Origin: Chryseobacterium gambrini
GTDB lineage: Bacteria; Bacteroidota; Bacteroidia; Flavobacteriales; Weeksellaceae
Direction: 5' to 3'
Assembly: GCF_900156825.1 (NCBI RefSeq)
Contig: NZ_FTOV01000002.1
Coordinates: 496,001-560,000 of the forward strand
DNA: 64,000 nucleotides
Positions 53,033 to 61,263 of this stretch are shown here, piece after piece. The notes under the pieces were generated by a model that saw nothing but the letters and a program-made list of their open reading frames with translations, was not told the origin of the DNA and did no database searches. The position numbers and the translations under genes are program-made. Within the stretch, counting starts at the first letter, position 1. Each line of letters opens with the position of its first letter.

Positions 53033-53578
53033 GTGTTAAAAATAGAAGAATTGGTTCACGCATTTATTCATTCTCAATGCAATTTTGAGAAGGAAATTGT
53101 TTTGACCAATCATTTTCAGGCAGACTGGGAAGCCGATATTCTGATTGTTGATTCCGAAGGATTCAGCCACGAAATTGAAATCAAGCTTTCGAAAAGCGAT
53201 TTTAAAAATGATTTTAAAAAATCTTACACCAACTCTAATACCGGCGAAAAATTTTTGAAACATGATAAGATTTCCTGCGGAGATTATATTTGCAATGCGT
53301 TCAGCTTTCTGCTTCCGATGGGAATGGTAGATCATGAAATGATTCCCGAACATTGCGGAATTATCGAATTTTACCACAACGTAGACTCTTGGGAAACGGA
53401 ATTTTATATCGTAAGAAAACCCAGAAAAGTACACGAAGATTCTTACTGGAAACTGAATGATAAAGATCTTTTCATCCGGAAAATGGCTTTAAATCTATTA
53501 TATAAGAAAATGGAGATCAAAGGAAAGCATGAAGAACTTATCTTCAAAAATCCTTTTGATCTCAAAAAGTTGAAATAA
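53033..53578 (+). CDS. Restriction-endonuclease-fold-like protein of unknown function
   Basis: A 181-residue protein. The segment ADILIVDSEGFSHEIEIKLSKSDFKNDFKK (about residues 33-62) has the D-x(n)-ExK layout of PD-(D/E)xK nuclease folds, followed by KHDKISCGDYICNAFSFLLP. It may be a nuclease-like or DNA-repair-associated protein, but no specific family is certain. The start is GTG 53033, as no ATG is available before the conserved part. The gene follows the 135-bp tandem array with no room for a separate promoter, so its promoter must lie in the repeats. Confidence 0.65.
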   Translation: MLKIEELVHAFIHSQCNFEKEIVLTNHFQADWEADILIVDSEGFSHEIEIKLSKSDFKNDFKKSYTNSNTGEKFLKHDKISCGDYICNAFSFLLPMGMVDHEMIPEHCGIIEFYHNVDSWETEFYIVRKPRKVHEDSYWKLNDKDLFIRKMALNLLYKKMEIKGKHEELIFKNPFDLKKLK

Positions 53579-53602
53579 TTTACTTTAAATATTAAACATA
53601 AA

Positions 53603-53628
53603 AAAATCCTGTCGGCTGACAGGATTTT
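53603..53628. terminator. Bidirectional terminator between the nuclease-like gene and the aquaporin gene
   Basis: AAAATCCTGTC and GACAGGATTTT form an 11-bp stem around GGCT between convergent genes, with A/T runs on both sides. Confidence 0.85.
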
Positions 53629-53632
53629 GTGG

Positions 53633-54370
53633 TTAACTATCTAATTCTTCCATGCCGTTTCGCTGCAGCAGGAATCTGTAAATCAATCCTCCCGCAATTC
53701 CTCCCAAAATCGGAGCAACCCAGAACAGCCAAAGCTGAGACATTGCGTTTCCGCCTACAAAAACTGCCTGAGAAAGTGATCTCGCAGGATTCACGGAAGT
53801 ATTCGTAATCGGGATAGAAATCAAATGGATTAACGTTAATCCCAAACCAATCGCAATACCTGCAAATTTTCCGTTGGCAAATTTATCTGTCGCACCAAGA
53901 ATGATGATCAGGAAGAAAGCCGTCAATAAAAATTCCGTTAAAAATGCAGCGCTCATCGAGTAGCTTTTTCCGAAATAGACCGCTTCACCGTAGAAATTGG
54001 TGGCAAAAGCTCCCGGTCCTGAAAAATCCGGAGTTCCGGAACCGCTCAGAATTGTATACAATGCTCCTGCGGCTGCAATCGCTCCAACACACTGTGCGGC
54101 TACGTAAGGAACAAGATCTTTAGCAGAAAATCTCCCTCCTGCAAGAAGTCCTACAGAAACAGCCGGATTGAAATGTCCTCCGGAAATATGTCCTACAGCA
54201 TACGCCATCGTAAGAACGGTAAGCCCGAAAGCTAAAGAAACCCCAAGAAGAAGAATCCCTAATTGTCCATTAGATGCCGATGCAATCTGCGAGGCGAAAA
54301 TTGCACTTCCGCAACCTCCGAAAACAAGCCAGAATGTGCCGAAAAATTCAGCAAAAAGTTTTTTTATCAT
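53633..54370 (-). CDS. aqpZ: Aquaporin, AqpZ-like
   Basis: A 245-residue channel with six membrane helices and both half-helix signatures, [11 protein letters not shown] and [14 protein letters not shown]. It opens [26 protein letters not shown]. The selectivity-filter environment (His in [19 protein letters not shown]) fits a water-selective AqpZ. ATG 54370 was chosen over 54406, as this places Met at the start of the first helix. Monocistronic. Confidence 0.94.
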   Translation of the reverse strand: MIKKLFAEFFGTFWLVFGGCGSAIFASQIASASNGQLGILLLGVSLAFGLTVLTMAYAVGHISGGHFNPAVSVGLLAGGRFSAKDLVPYVAAQCVGAIAAAGALYTILSGSGTPDFSGPGAFATNFYGEAVYFGKSYSMSAAFLTEFLLTAFFLIIILGATDKFANGKFAGIAIGLGLTLIHLISIPITNTSVNPARSLSQAVFVGGNAMSQLWLFWVAPILGGIAGGLIYRFLLQRNGMEELDS

Positions 54371-54585
54371 ATTGTTTATTTTTAAAAAGTATTTCAAATT
54401 TATCATTAATATATTGAATTAAAAAGTATAATTTTAAACTTATTGTAAATTAAATTTTAATTTTATTGTTGATTTAATAATTTAAAATAAAAATAATAGT
54501 TAATTATTTTCACATATATGTTTATTAGAGTTTATATTTATTTCATAAATGATTATTTTAGTTTATAATTTTTAAAATTTCTTTC

Positions 54586-55206
54586 ATGAAAAAGTTTTTG
54601 TGTGTGATCTTTGCTTCTCTTCTTCATGGCATATTTTCTTCACAGGCGGCTCAAAAAACATTACCATGCTATGATCTTACAGAAGTTTTAAGAGTAGAAC
54701 CCACTTTTATTTATAAGCCGCATCTGGATGCCTCAAAAAGTTTTGGGGTAAAGCTTTTGAAGGACTCAAAGACTGTTCAGAATTACATCAACAAAGGAAA
54801 ATTTCACAAAATAAAAAAAACGGGAACCGGATATCGTGTTGAAAAGCTTGATTACAGCAGAGCCTATATGGTTTCCAAAGGAAAGTCGATGCTGGAGAAA
54901 ATAGGGGCGCGTTTCAGTAAAGAAACGAAAGGAAATGTTTTTACGGTTTCTTCCATTACCAGAACACTGGAAGACCAGTGCAGACTGAGAAGGGTGAATT
55001 CTAACGCGGCACTGGGAATAAGCTCTCATAATTACGGAAATTCTTTTGATATTTCCTATGTCCGCTTTAACGGTGTTCTGAAGCATAATCCTAAGATGGA
55101 AGCTGCTTTGGAGAAGGTTCTGAAGTATTATTTTGATCTGGGAAGGATCTATTACATCAAAGAAAAACAACAGAGCTGTTATCATATTACGGTAAAGAAT
55201 TATTAA
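54586..55206 (+). CDS. Exported DUF5715/M15-like protein
   Basis: A 206-residue product with a signal peptide (FLCVIFASLLHGIFSSQA). The segment ALGISSHNYGNSFDISYVRF matches the SxHxxGxxxD zinc motif of M15 D-Ala-D-Ala peptidases, and a C-terminal CYHITV gives a third zinc ligand (His). The whole corresponds to the DUF5715 group. A peptidoglycan-trimming role is plausible, since the metal ligands appear intact. It has its own gap upstream (54371-54585) and no close partner downstream. Confidence 0.75.
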   Translation: MKKFLCVIFASLLHGIFSSQAAQKTLPCYDLTEVLRVEPTFIYKPHLDASKSFGVKLLKDSKTVQNYINKGKFHKIKKTGTGYRVEKLDYSRAYMVSKGKSMLEKIGARFSKETKGNVFTVSSITRTLEDQCRLRRVNSNAALGISSHNYGNSFDISYVRFNGVLKHNPKMEAALEKVLKYYFDLGRIYYIKEKQQSCYHITVKNY

Positions 55207-55286
55207 CTAATTTTCAATTATGCGTGAGATACTTGCATAGATAATTTAGTTTCTATAATTTTATGCCTTAGAAAAACCGTGAAAAT

Positions 55287-56027
55287 ATGAATACATTCAA
55301 CAGAGAACAATGCGAGATAGCATTTGCAGAGTGGGATAACTGCCGTGGAAATTACAATGCCATTAAAGATCTGATTCCTACCAATTATGTTTTTGATTTT
55401 GATGCTGAACAGATCAACTGGATGAAGACCGAAAATAAATGTACTGAGTTTTGTGCTCAGATCGGTATTTACGAGAATAAAATGGTTGCTGTTCTTTGCC
55501 CGATGGATGAAGGAGGACATAAAAAAGAAGTACAGGACTATCCTTACAGCTTTTTAGCTGAACTGAAGGAAGACCTTAATCTGGTAGAAACGGAAGAATA
55601 TACGCTTGTAAAAAATGCGGTTCTTTCCAAAGATCTTAAAACAGTGGATAACAGTTCGGATATGTTCTGGCCCATTGCAAACAAGCCGATGATGGAGCAG
55701 GATAAAGCAATCGAGGCAATCGAGTCGTGGAGAAACGATGCGATGATGTGGTTCTACAGAGAATGTACAGAATTTCAGGGAGCAAGAATTTTCAGACAGT
55801 TTTATGTACCTGCAGAAAATCTTAATCCGCCGAAAGCAGGGCTTTCCCATATGGTTTGCTCATTCGGACTGAAGTTTTCTCAGGTGTATCAGAGAGTTTT
55901 GCCTACACTTATTTTCATTTCTTTTTATACAGATCTGGAAGGCAGTGAAAACGGTGTAAGCGTTGAAAAAATCTCCAATACATACGATTGGTCAAATGCC
56001 TGTCCGCCTGTCTGCCAGCTTACGTAA
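55287..56027 (+). CDS. Cytosolic protein of unknown function
   Basis: A 246-residue protein without signal or membrane helix. It has several Cys (ENKCTEFCAQIG, YRECTEF, HMVCSFG, NACPPVCQLT) and acidic segments. I do not recognise a family. It is 19 bases before the membrane protein at 56047 and probably shares its message with the histidine kinase and response regulator beyond, so it may belong to that signalling unit. Confidence 0.7.
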   Translation: MNTFNREQCEIAFAEWDNCRGNYNAIKDLIPTNYVFDFDAEQINWMKTENKCTEFCAQIGIYENKMVAVLCPMDEGGHKKEVQDYPYSFLAELKEDLNLVETEEYTLVKNAVLSKDLKTVDNSSDMFWPIANKPMMEQDKAIEAIESWRNDAMMWFYRECTEFQGARIFRQFYVPAENLNPPKAGLSHMVCSFGLKFSQVYQRVLPTLIFISFYTDLEGSENGVSVEKISNTYDWSNACPPVCQLT

Positions 56028-56046
56028 TTTTTAACTAAAATATATT

Positions 56047-56655
56047 GTGGATATTTACCAGGTAATACTTTATCTTAATAACAGTTTACTTGTTATTTGT
56101 GCTTTAATCGGAATTTTAAAGTACAAAATTCTTAGAAACACAGAAAAATGGTATGTATATTATATCATTTTTCTTTTTTTGATAGAGGCGATAGGAAGAG
56201 TTTCTATAAGTTTTTTTCATGTAAAGGATCTTAATTTCCTGTTTCCGTATTATGTGGCAGGAGAATTTCTCATCTTAGGAATTCTTTTCGTGAAAAAATT
56301 AGCATTGCCGTGGTATTGTTATATTCCGGTAGGATTACTGGCGCTTTGCTTTTGGCTGGATTTCGGAATTGTAACCAATGAGGTAAAGAAGGTGGTTTCA
56401 AATATTATTGTGATCTGCTTTGCCGGCTATGCACTGCTTATGGAAATTAAAAACACCAAGGTAAATGACCGTTTCATGGCGGTAGACAGTCTTATTTTTC
56501 TGTATTATGGATTGTCGGTCTTTTTATTCTTCCTTCTTCGTCAGCTTGCGGATTTTGGAGTAAAGCAGGCAGGGATGATCTGGAGTATCAATAATGTTCT
56601 CTGCAGCTTTTTATATATATCAATCATCTATACCTTTTTAAGATTAAAGAAATAA
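56047..56655 (+). CDS. Polytopic membrane protein of unknown function
   Basis: A 202-residue protein with about six membrane helices (LYLNNSLLVICALIGIL, YIIFLFLIEAIGRVSIS, YVAGEFLILGILFV, CYIPVGLLALCFWL, VVSNIIVICFAGYALLM, FLYISIIYTFL). The start is GTG 56047. It is followed at once by a histidine kinase that has only one membrane segment, so this protein may serve as its membrane sensor partner. That is inference from order. Confidence 0.75.
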   Translation: MDIYQVILYLNNSLLVICALIGILKYKILRNTEKWYVYYIIFLFLIEAIGRVSISFFHVKDLNFLFPYYVAGEFLILGILFVKKLALPWYCYIPVGLLALCFWLDFGIVTNEVKKVVSNIIVICFAGYALLMEIKNTKVNDRFMAVDSLIFLYYGLSVFLFFLLRQLADFGVKQAGMIWSINNVLCSFLYISIIYTFLRLKK

Positions 56656-56681
56656 CCTTAAATATCACTTTTTTTGTCGCG

Positions 56682-57431
56682 TTGATTGCCGTTCTGGTGA
56701 TCATCATGACATTTATTTTGTTGGCTTACAGAAGTTTCATCCAGAGAATCATTAAAGAGAAAAATGCACAGTACGAAGCAGAAGTTCAGCACCAGAAAAA
56801 TCTTGCCCTGGAAAATATAAAAGCGCAGGAATCGGAACGGAAAAGGATTGCCGTAATGATCCACGACGACATCGGAAACCGTCTGAATATCCTTTCTTTA
56901 TGGCTGAATAACTTAGATACGAAAGGCGATGAACTCATCAAAAAAAATATAACCACACAAATGTCTTCTCTCATAGATTCAGCCAGAAGCATTTCTCATT
57001 CATTATATCCCGTGAATCTGGAATCCGTAGGTCTCGTTCTTTATATTGAAGAGCTGATTGCCAATTTATCGGGAAGAATAAACATTTCACTGAACGTGAG
57101 TCCGAAGTTTCAGAAAAAAGAAATCTTCGTGGAAGTTCAGCTGTACAGGATTATTCAGGAATTTACCACCAATGTTCTTAAACATTCGGAAGCATCAAGA
57201 GTCTGGATCTATATTAAGGATAATAAAACAAATCTTGCCGTTATCATTTCCGATAACGGACAAAGCTTTGAATATGATGAGGTGAAAAAAGGAATGGGTA
57301 TCAAAAATATCGAATCCAGAATAAAATCCATGAACGCGGCGCACAAATGGAAAAATACTTTAGGTAAAGGCAGCCGATTAATTATAAAAATTCCATACAA
57401 TGAACTCCCAGATCAGAATAGCATTAATTGA
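56682..57431 (+). CDS. Sensor histidine kinase, NarL/HisKA_3 type
   Basis: A 249-residue kinase with one N-terminal membrane helix (AVLVIIMTFILLAYRSF), the phosphate-accepting His in ERKRIAVMIHDDIGNRLNIL, and an ATPase domain (QEFTTNVLKHSEASRVWIYI, ISDNGQSF, GMGIKNIESRI). It lacks a periplasmic domain of its own. The start is uncertain: TTG 56682 is used, but the frame runs back to near 56650 without an ATG. It overlaps the response regulator by 32 bases. Confidence 0.92.
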   Translation: MIAVLVIIMTFILLAYRSFIQRIIKEKNAQYEAEVQHQKNLALENIKAQESERKRIAVMIHDDIGNRLNILSLWLNNLDTKGDELIKKNITTQMSSLIDSARSISHSLYPVNLESVGLVLYIEELIANLSGRINISLNVSPKFQKKEIFVEVQLYRIIQEFTTNVLKHSEASRVWIYIKDNKTNLAVIISDNGQSFEYDEVKKGMGIKNIESRIKSMNAAHKWKNTLGKGSRLIIKIPYNELPDQNSIN

Positions 57432-58077
57432 TGATGAACAACTGATTCTCGAAGGCGTAAAAATGTTATTGTCTTCGGAACCGAACATCTCGGTAGGATC
57501 TACCTCTACCAACGGACCGGATTTTTTAGAAACTTTAGAAAAAACCTCCGAAGAAGATTTTCCCGATATCGCACTGGTAGATGTACAGATGCAGCCCATG
57601 AACGGATTTGAGCTGGTGGAAATTCTAAAAGAAAAATACCCCAATCTTAAAATCATTATCCTTTCTTCCCATTACAAAACAACCATTCTGGGATATATGG
57701 TGAAGCTGGGTGTTTCAGCATTTCTTCCGAAAAATTCAAACAGAAATGCTTTTATCGAAGCCATTACGATGGGGTATAAAAACGGAATTTTCTTCACTCC
57801 GGAAGATCATCAGATGATTTTTTCGTACATGAACAGCCCGACCAAGAAAAGAACACTTTTTGAAATGGACGATGAACTTTCCGATCGTGAAAAAGATGTG
57901 GTAAGACTCATCTGTCAGGAATGCACCAACAACGAAATCGCCGAAAAATTATTTATTAGTCCCAGAACCGTAGAAAGTCACAGACAGCGAATCGTCGAAA
58001 AAATAGGAGCTAAAAATACAGTGGGAATTGTAATTTATGCCATTATCAACAATATCCATCCCTTAGAAAGAATCTGA
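57400..58077 (+). CDS. LuxR/NarL-type response regulator
   Basis: A 225-residue regulator. The receiver domain shows the acidic pair in IALIDDEQL, the phospho-acceptor Asp in DIALVDVQMQPMNGFEL, and LSSHYKTT with a Lys at PKNSNR. The C-terminal LuxR HTH reads LSDREKDVVRLICQECTNNEIAEKLFISPRTVESHRQRI. It is the partner of the kinase it overlaps. Hairpin 58077-58103 ends the unit. Confidence 0.95.
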   Translation: MNSQIRIALIDDEQLILEGVKMLLSSEPNISVGSTSTNGPDFLETLEKTSEEDFPDIALVDVQMQPMNGFELVEILKEKYPNLKIIILSSHYKTTILGYMVKLGVSAFLPKNSNRNAFIEAITMGYKNGIFFTPEDHQMIFSYMNSPTKKRTLFEMDDELSDREKDVVRLICQECTNNEIAEKLFISPRTVESHRQRIVEKIGAKNTVGIVIYAIINNIHPLERI

Positions 58078-58103
58078 TTCCGTAGAAATACGGAATTTTT
58101 TAT
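58077..58103 (+). terminator. Terminator after the two-component genes
   Basis: ATTCCGTA-GAAA-TACGGAAT, an 8-bp stem followed by TTTTTATTT. Confidence 0.85.
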
Positions 58104-58213
58104 TTGGTACTTTCTACTCTATTATCCCGGTTTTTTTCATCGTTACTTTGGAGTGTTCATATAATAAGTGCTTCATTTTTAGGAATGAAGACCAGATAAA
58201 ACCACGAAGTGTA

Positions 58214-59563
58214 ATGGAAAACAACATCATCTCTGTCGGAATTTTCTTCGATGGAACAGGAAACAACGGGATGAATGCCACTTCTCATAAAAAACCACTT
58301 AGGAATAACGAAAGCTATTACGGTAATGTTACCAATATCTATAAATTATTTAAGCTGTTTAAAAGTGATGAGAAAAAATATGTAGGAGGAATCGGAACTG
58401 TTACGGGAAACGAAGACAGTGATTTTGCGATGGCTACGTGTAAAAATCCTGCGGGATATCACGGGTATTCTTCAGATGATAAACTGGAAGAGGCTTTTTC
58501 TTTCATTAAAACAACAATTGAAGACGATACCAAAGAATATCATTTGTATGTCTATGGTTTCAGCCGTGGAGCAATGCTCGCAAGGAATTTTTGTAATAAA
58601 GTAATACACCGTACGTCAGAATTTTCAGAAAAAACAGTTAAAATTAAATTTCTGGGAGTTTTTGATACCGTAGAATCTGCTGCTTTCAGTGATTATGATG
58701 TGGCGGTTTTGCCCGAAACGGAAAGGGTTCTGCATATTTGCGCAATTAATGAATGCAGGTATTTTTTTCCTTTAACAGGCATTTTCGAAGAGTCAAAAGA
58801 AAGAACAGATGCAAAATGGGAGAGCGGAAACTTGGTCTGGAAAGAAATTTTTGTTCCCGGAGCGCATGCAGATGTCGGAGGAGGATATTTGGAAGGTTCC
58901 CAATCGGTTTACATCTCACCGAATTTTATTAAAAATACGGAACTGTATTACTATATAGAAAACATCAAAGGAACAGCTTTGGATTCAGAAAAAAATAAAA
59001 TCTGGAGTTCTGTTTTAAAAGATTATAAAATAGATAAAGGCGATGTTTTTTCTCAGGCTTACGTGGCAAGAGATCTGGTGTACAGCGAGCTTTCAAAGAT
59101 TTACGGAAAACTGATGCTGATGGAAACCAATGCTGGACAAGCAGTCTTTAATACGGATTTTGATGAAACTACCTTTAAAATTCATCCTGAAAAACATCCT
59201 TATTTAACGGAATTATCGGAGGCTCTTAAAAATTATATTAAAAACCTTTCATCAGACCTTAAGCCGGATTACAGTTATGAAAAACTGGCAGATTATACCC
59301 ATATTTCGGCAAATTTCGGCTTATATCATCCGGCTTTGCCGATGGATTTGAAATCAGGAGCCAATACAGAATTCATCAATAACGGACTGAATGTTCCGAG
59401 CCATTCGGATGATCAGTTCAATAAAAACCAATCACGATTACAGTCTGAGATCCATCATATTGAAGATTCTGTCGTGGATTACGCCTACGGAACCAATATT
59501 CCCAATAACGATAATTGGAGCCGTACCATTTTGATCAAAGAAAATTTTTATAATAAATGTTAG
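58214..59563 (+). CDS. Tle1-like phospholipase (DUF2235)
   Basis: A 449-residue alpha/beta hydrolase of the DUF2235 / T6SS Tle1-like type. It has ISVGIFFDGTGNN at the start (family hallmark), the nucleophile elbow YGFSRGAMLAR with Ser near 117, FLGVFDTVES, and FVPGAHADVGGGYLEG with the acid Asp in HADVGG. Such enzymes cleave phospholipids and are often type VI effectors, but no type VI gene or obvious immunity gene is in the window. There is no signal peptide. ATG 58214 was chosen because conserved residues begin there. Confidence 0.85.
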   Translation: MENNIISVGIFFDGTGNNGMNATSHKKPLRNNESYYGNVTNIYKLFKLFKSDEKKYVGGIGTVTGNEDSDFAMATCKNPAGYHGYSSDDKLEEAFSFIKTTIEDDTKEYHLYVYGFSRGAMLARNFCNKVIHRTSEFSEKTVKIKFLGVFDTVESAAFSDYDVAVLPETERVLHICAINECRYFFPLTGIFEESKERTDAKWESGNLVWKEIFVPGAHADVGGGYLEGSQSVYISPNFIKNTELYYYIENIKGTALDSEKNKIWSSVLKDYKIDKGDVFSQAYVARDLVYSELSKIYGKLMLMETNAGQAVFNTDFDETTFKIHPEKHPYLTELSEALKNYIKNLSSDLKPDYSYEKLADYTHISANFGLYHPALPMDLKSGANTEFINNGLNVPSHSDDQFNKNQSRLQSEIHHIEDSVVDYAYGTNIPNNDNWSRTILIKENFYNKC

Positions 59564-59590
59564 TACATTTTCAGTTTTAAATTTAGGTGT

Positions 59591-59623
59591 TGAGCTGTCT
59601 TGGTTAGGCAGCTCAGTTTTTTT
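59591..59623 (+). terminator. Terminator after the Tle1-like gene
   Basis: TGAGCTG and CAGCTCA arms followed by GTTTTTTT. Confidence 0.85.
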
Positions 59624-59644
59624 ATCATTTGTATTTGCTCTTTT

Positions 59645-59986
59645 TTAATGATTTCCTGTTAATGTTCTTTTCAGATCTCCTTTTTCTTTTATCAACAGAA
59701 ATAAAAAATAAGGAGCAAAAACCATAATTCCCACAATACTTGCTGTAATAGCAATGAAAATAGATTTCAAAGTAAAATTGTTTCGCCACATGATCCATAA
59801 TCCTGAAAGCATAAGATAACAGGAAAAATCCAGATTAAATTGTCCGCTCCAGCCAATAGCCGCAATGTTATTAACGAAAACACTTAGCAAATCTGCGCCT
59901 TCCTTTTGAAAACAGAATATTGTGTACACAAACAGTGTTAAAGATTGAACAATTAAAAGAATTTTAAGAAAATTTGAATTTTTCAT
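59645..59986 (-). CDS. Small membrane protein, DUF2834-like
   Basis: A 113-residue protein with three to four membrane helices (ILLIVQSLTLFVYTIF, LDFSCYLMLSGLWIMW, SIFIAITASIVGIMVFAPYFLFLL). The layout resembles DUF2834 proteins, but the match is loose. It lies 33 bases after the preceding membrane protein gene on the same strand, third in an operon headed by a TetR-type regulator. Being convergent with the Tle1-like gene, it is unlikely to be that enzyme's immunity partner. Confidence 0.65.
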   Translation of the reverse strand: MKNSNFLKILLIVQSLTLFVYTIFCFQKEGADLLSVFVNNIAAIGWSGQFNLDFSCYLMLSGLWIMWRNNFTLKSIFIAITASIVGIMVFAPYFLFLLIKEKGDLKRTLTGNH

Positions 59987-60019
59987 TGATGAATTTTTTG
60001 ATAGAAATGGGTAAAAATT

Positions 60020-60439
60020 TTAATTTTTAACTTTTTTCCACAGAGGTCCTGCAGCAATGAGTAAAACAATAATATTGATAAAAGCATTGCTTGAATTTCC
60101 GGATGCTATAGAACCTGCGCTGTCTAGAAAAAACCATGCTAAAAGTCCGGCTAAAACAGACCTTCGGACTTCATCGGGAGCTTTTGGATAAACCCATTTT
60201 TGCAGAAACCATATACAAATTCCCCAACCGAATAGAAAACCTCCTGTTAAAGCACTCAAAAATCGTGTGGTAGGATCATAAAAAGTCTGCAATCCGTCCA
60301 AAGGAAGACTCAGAAGATCCAAAGACCATCTTGCAGGTTCGGAAGTAGGTAACATTGTTCCTAAGAAAAAAACAGGACCAAAAGAACCTATGACAATGGC
60401 GGTTATTTTTAAATAGAAATGATGAAATTTTTGCGTCAT
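60020..60439 (-). CDS. Membrane protein of unknown function
   Basis: A 139-residue protein with about four membrane helices and a motif PTTRFLSALTGGFLFGWGICIWFLQ. No family is recognised with confidence. It lies between the TetR-type regulator gene (gap 104 bases) and the DUF2834-like gene, so it is probably regulated by the former. Confidence 0.7.
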   Translation of the reverse strand: MTQKFHHFYLKITAIVIGSFGPVFFLGTMLPTSEPARWSLDLLSLPLDGLQTFYDPTTRFLSALTGGFLFGWGICIWFLQKWVYPKAPDEVRRSVLAGLLAWFFLDSAGSIASGNSSNAFINIIVLLIAAGPLWKKVKN

Positions 60440-60543
60440 GGAACGAATAATTTTTTTTGCAAAATTACTCAGGAAACAATGTTAATGTTAGACGCTTCCG
60501 TACAATGTAAAAAGATTTATAAAAAGTATTTGAGAAGGATTTC

Positions 60544-61077
60544 TTATTCAAAGTTTTTTGCAATTCTTTTTAAATTTTCAAAATAGGCAGTAAGCCATTC
60601 TTTAGTTATATTTTCAGGATTAATCTGGAGAAAAAAGTTTTCCAGTGCCAATTCAAAAAGACTTTCCAACTGCCGTTGAGAAAGTTTAAGCTGAAGATCT
60701 TTAGCCCAGATTTTTACAAACTGGTTTCCGACAATCTGGTTAGATTTTTCCAAAGTTGTTTTGAAATTTTGCTTCTGCTGCTGAAACCGTAGTTGACGGT
60801 TAAAAAGAAGGTCGATTTTATGTTCAGCCAAGATTTCAATAAGTTCAGGATGTATATTTTGGGCATTCTTTTCTTTTTCTGCAATAATTTCAGATCTATT
60901 TAAATGAAAACTTAATAATTCTTCCATAAATCCTTCTGTATCTGCAAAATGATGATAAAAGGAAGATTTACTTTTTCCGGTTTCTCTCGCAAGCTTCTCT
61001 ATTTTCAGTGCATTTTCACCATGAGTGGCAAAAGTTTCATAGCCTGCTTTTATCCAAAGAAATTGAGTATCATTCAT
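60544..61077 (-). CDS. TetR/AcrR family regulator
   Basis: A 177-residue regulator. An N-terminal HTH (FLWIKAGYETFATHGENALKIEKLARETGKSKSSFYHHFADTEGFMEELL) is followed by a helical ligand-binding part. It probably represses itself and the two downstream membrane protein genes; ligand unknown. It is divergent from the ABC-F gene. Confidence 0.92.
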   Translation of the reverse strand: MNDTQFLWIKAGYETFATHGENALKIEKLARETGKSKSSFYHHFADTEGFMEELLSFHLNRSEIIAEKEKNAQNIHPELIEILAEHKIDLLFNRQLRFQQQKQNFKTTLEKSNQIVGNQFVKIWAKDLQLKLSQRQLESLFELALENFFLQINPENITKEWLTAYFENLKRIAKNFE

Positions 61078-61191
61078 TAATGAAGTTTGTGTTTTGTTTC
61101 ATTCAGCAATTTCTGTGCTGAAATTTGAGTGTAATTTCCTTCAAATTTAAAAATTAAAATTAATGTTCATCTCTATTAAAGTTTTAACAAG

Positions 61192-61221
61192 TTTGCAATT
61201 GCTTTATTTTCCGTATTTTTG
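61192..61221 (+). promoter_or_regulatory. Promoter of the ABC-F gene
   Basis: TTTG (61192-61195) and TATTTTTG (61214-61221) are 18 bases apart. ATG follows at 61264. Confidence 0.65.
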
Positions 61222-61263
61222 CACCCGAAAATTCATTATTCACTATTAATCATTATTTAACAC

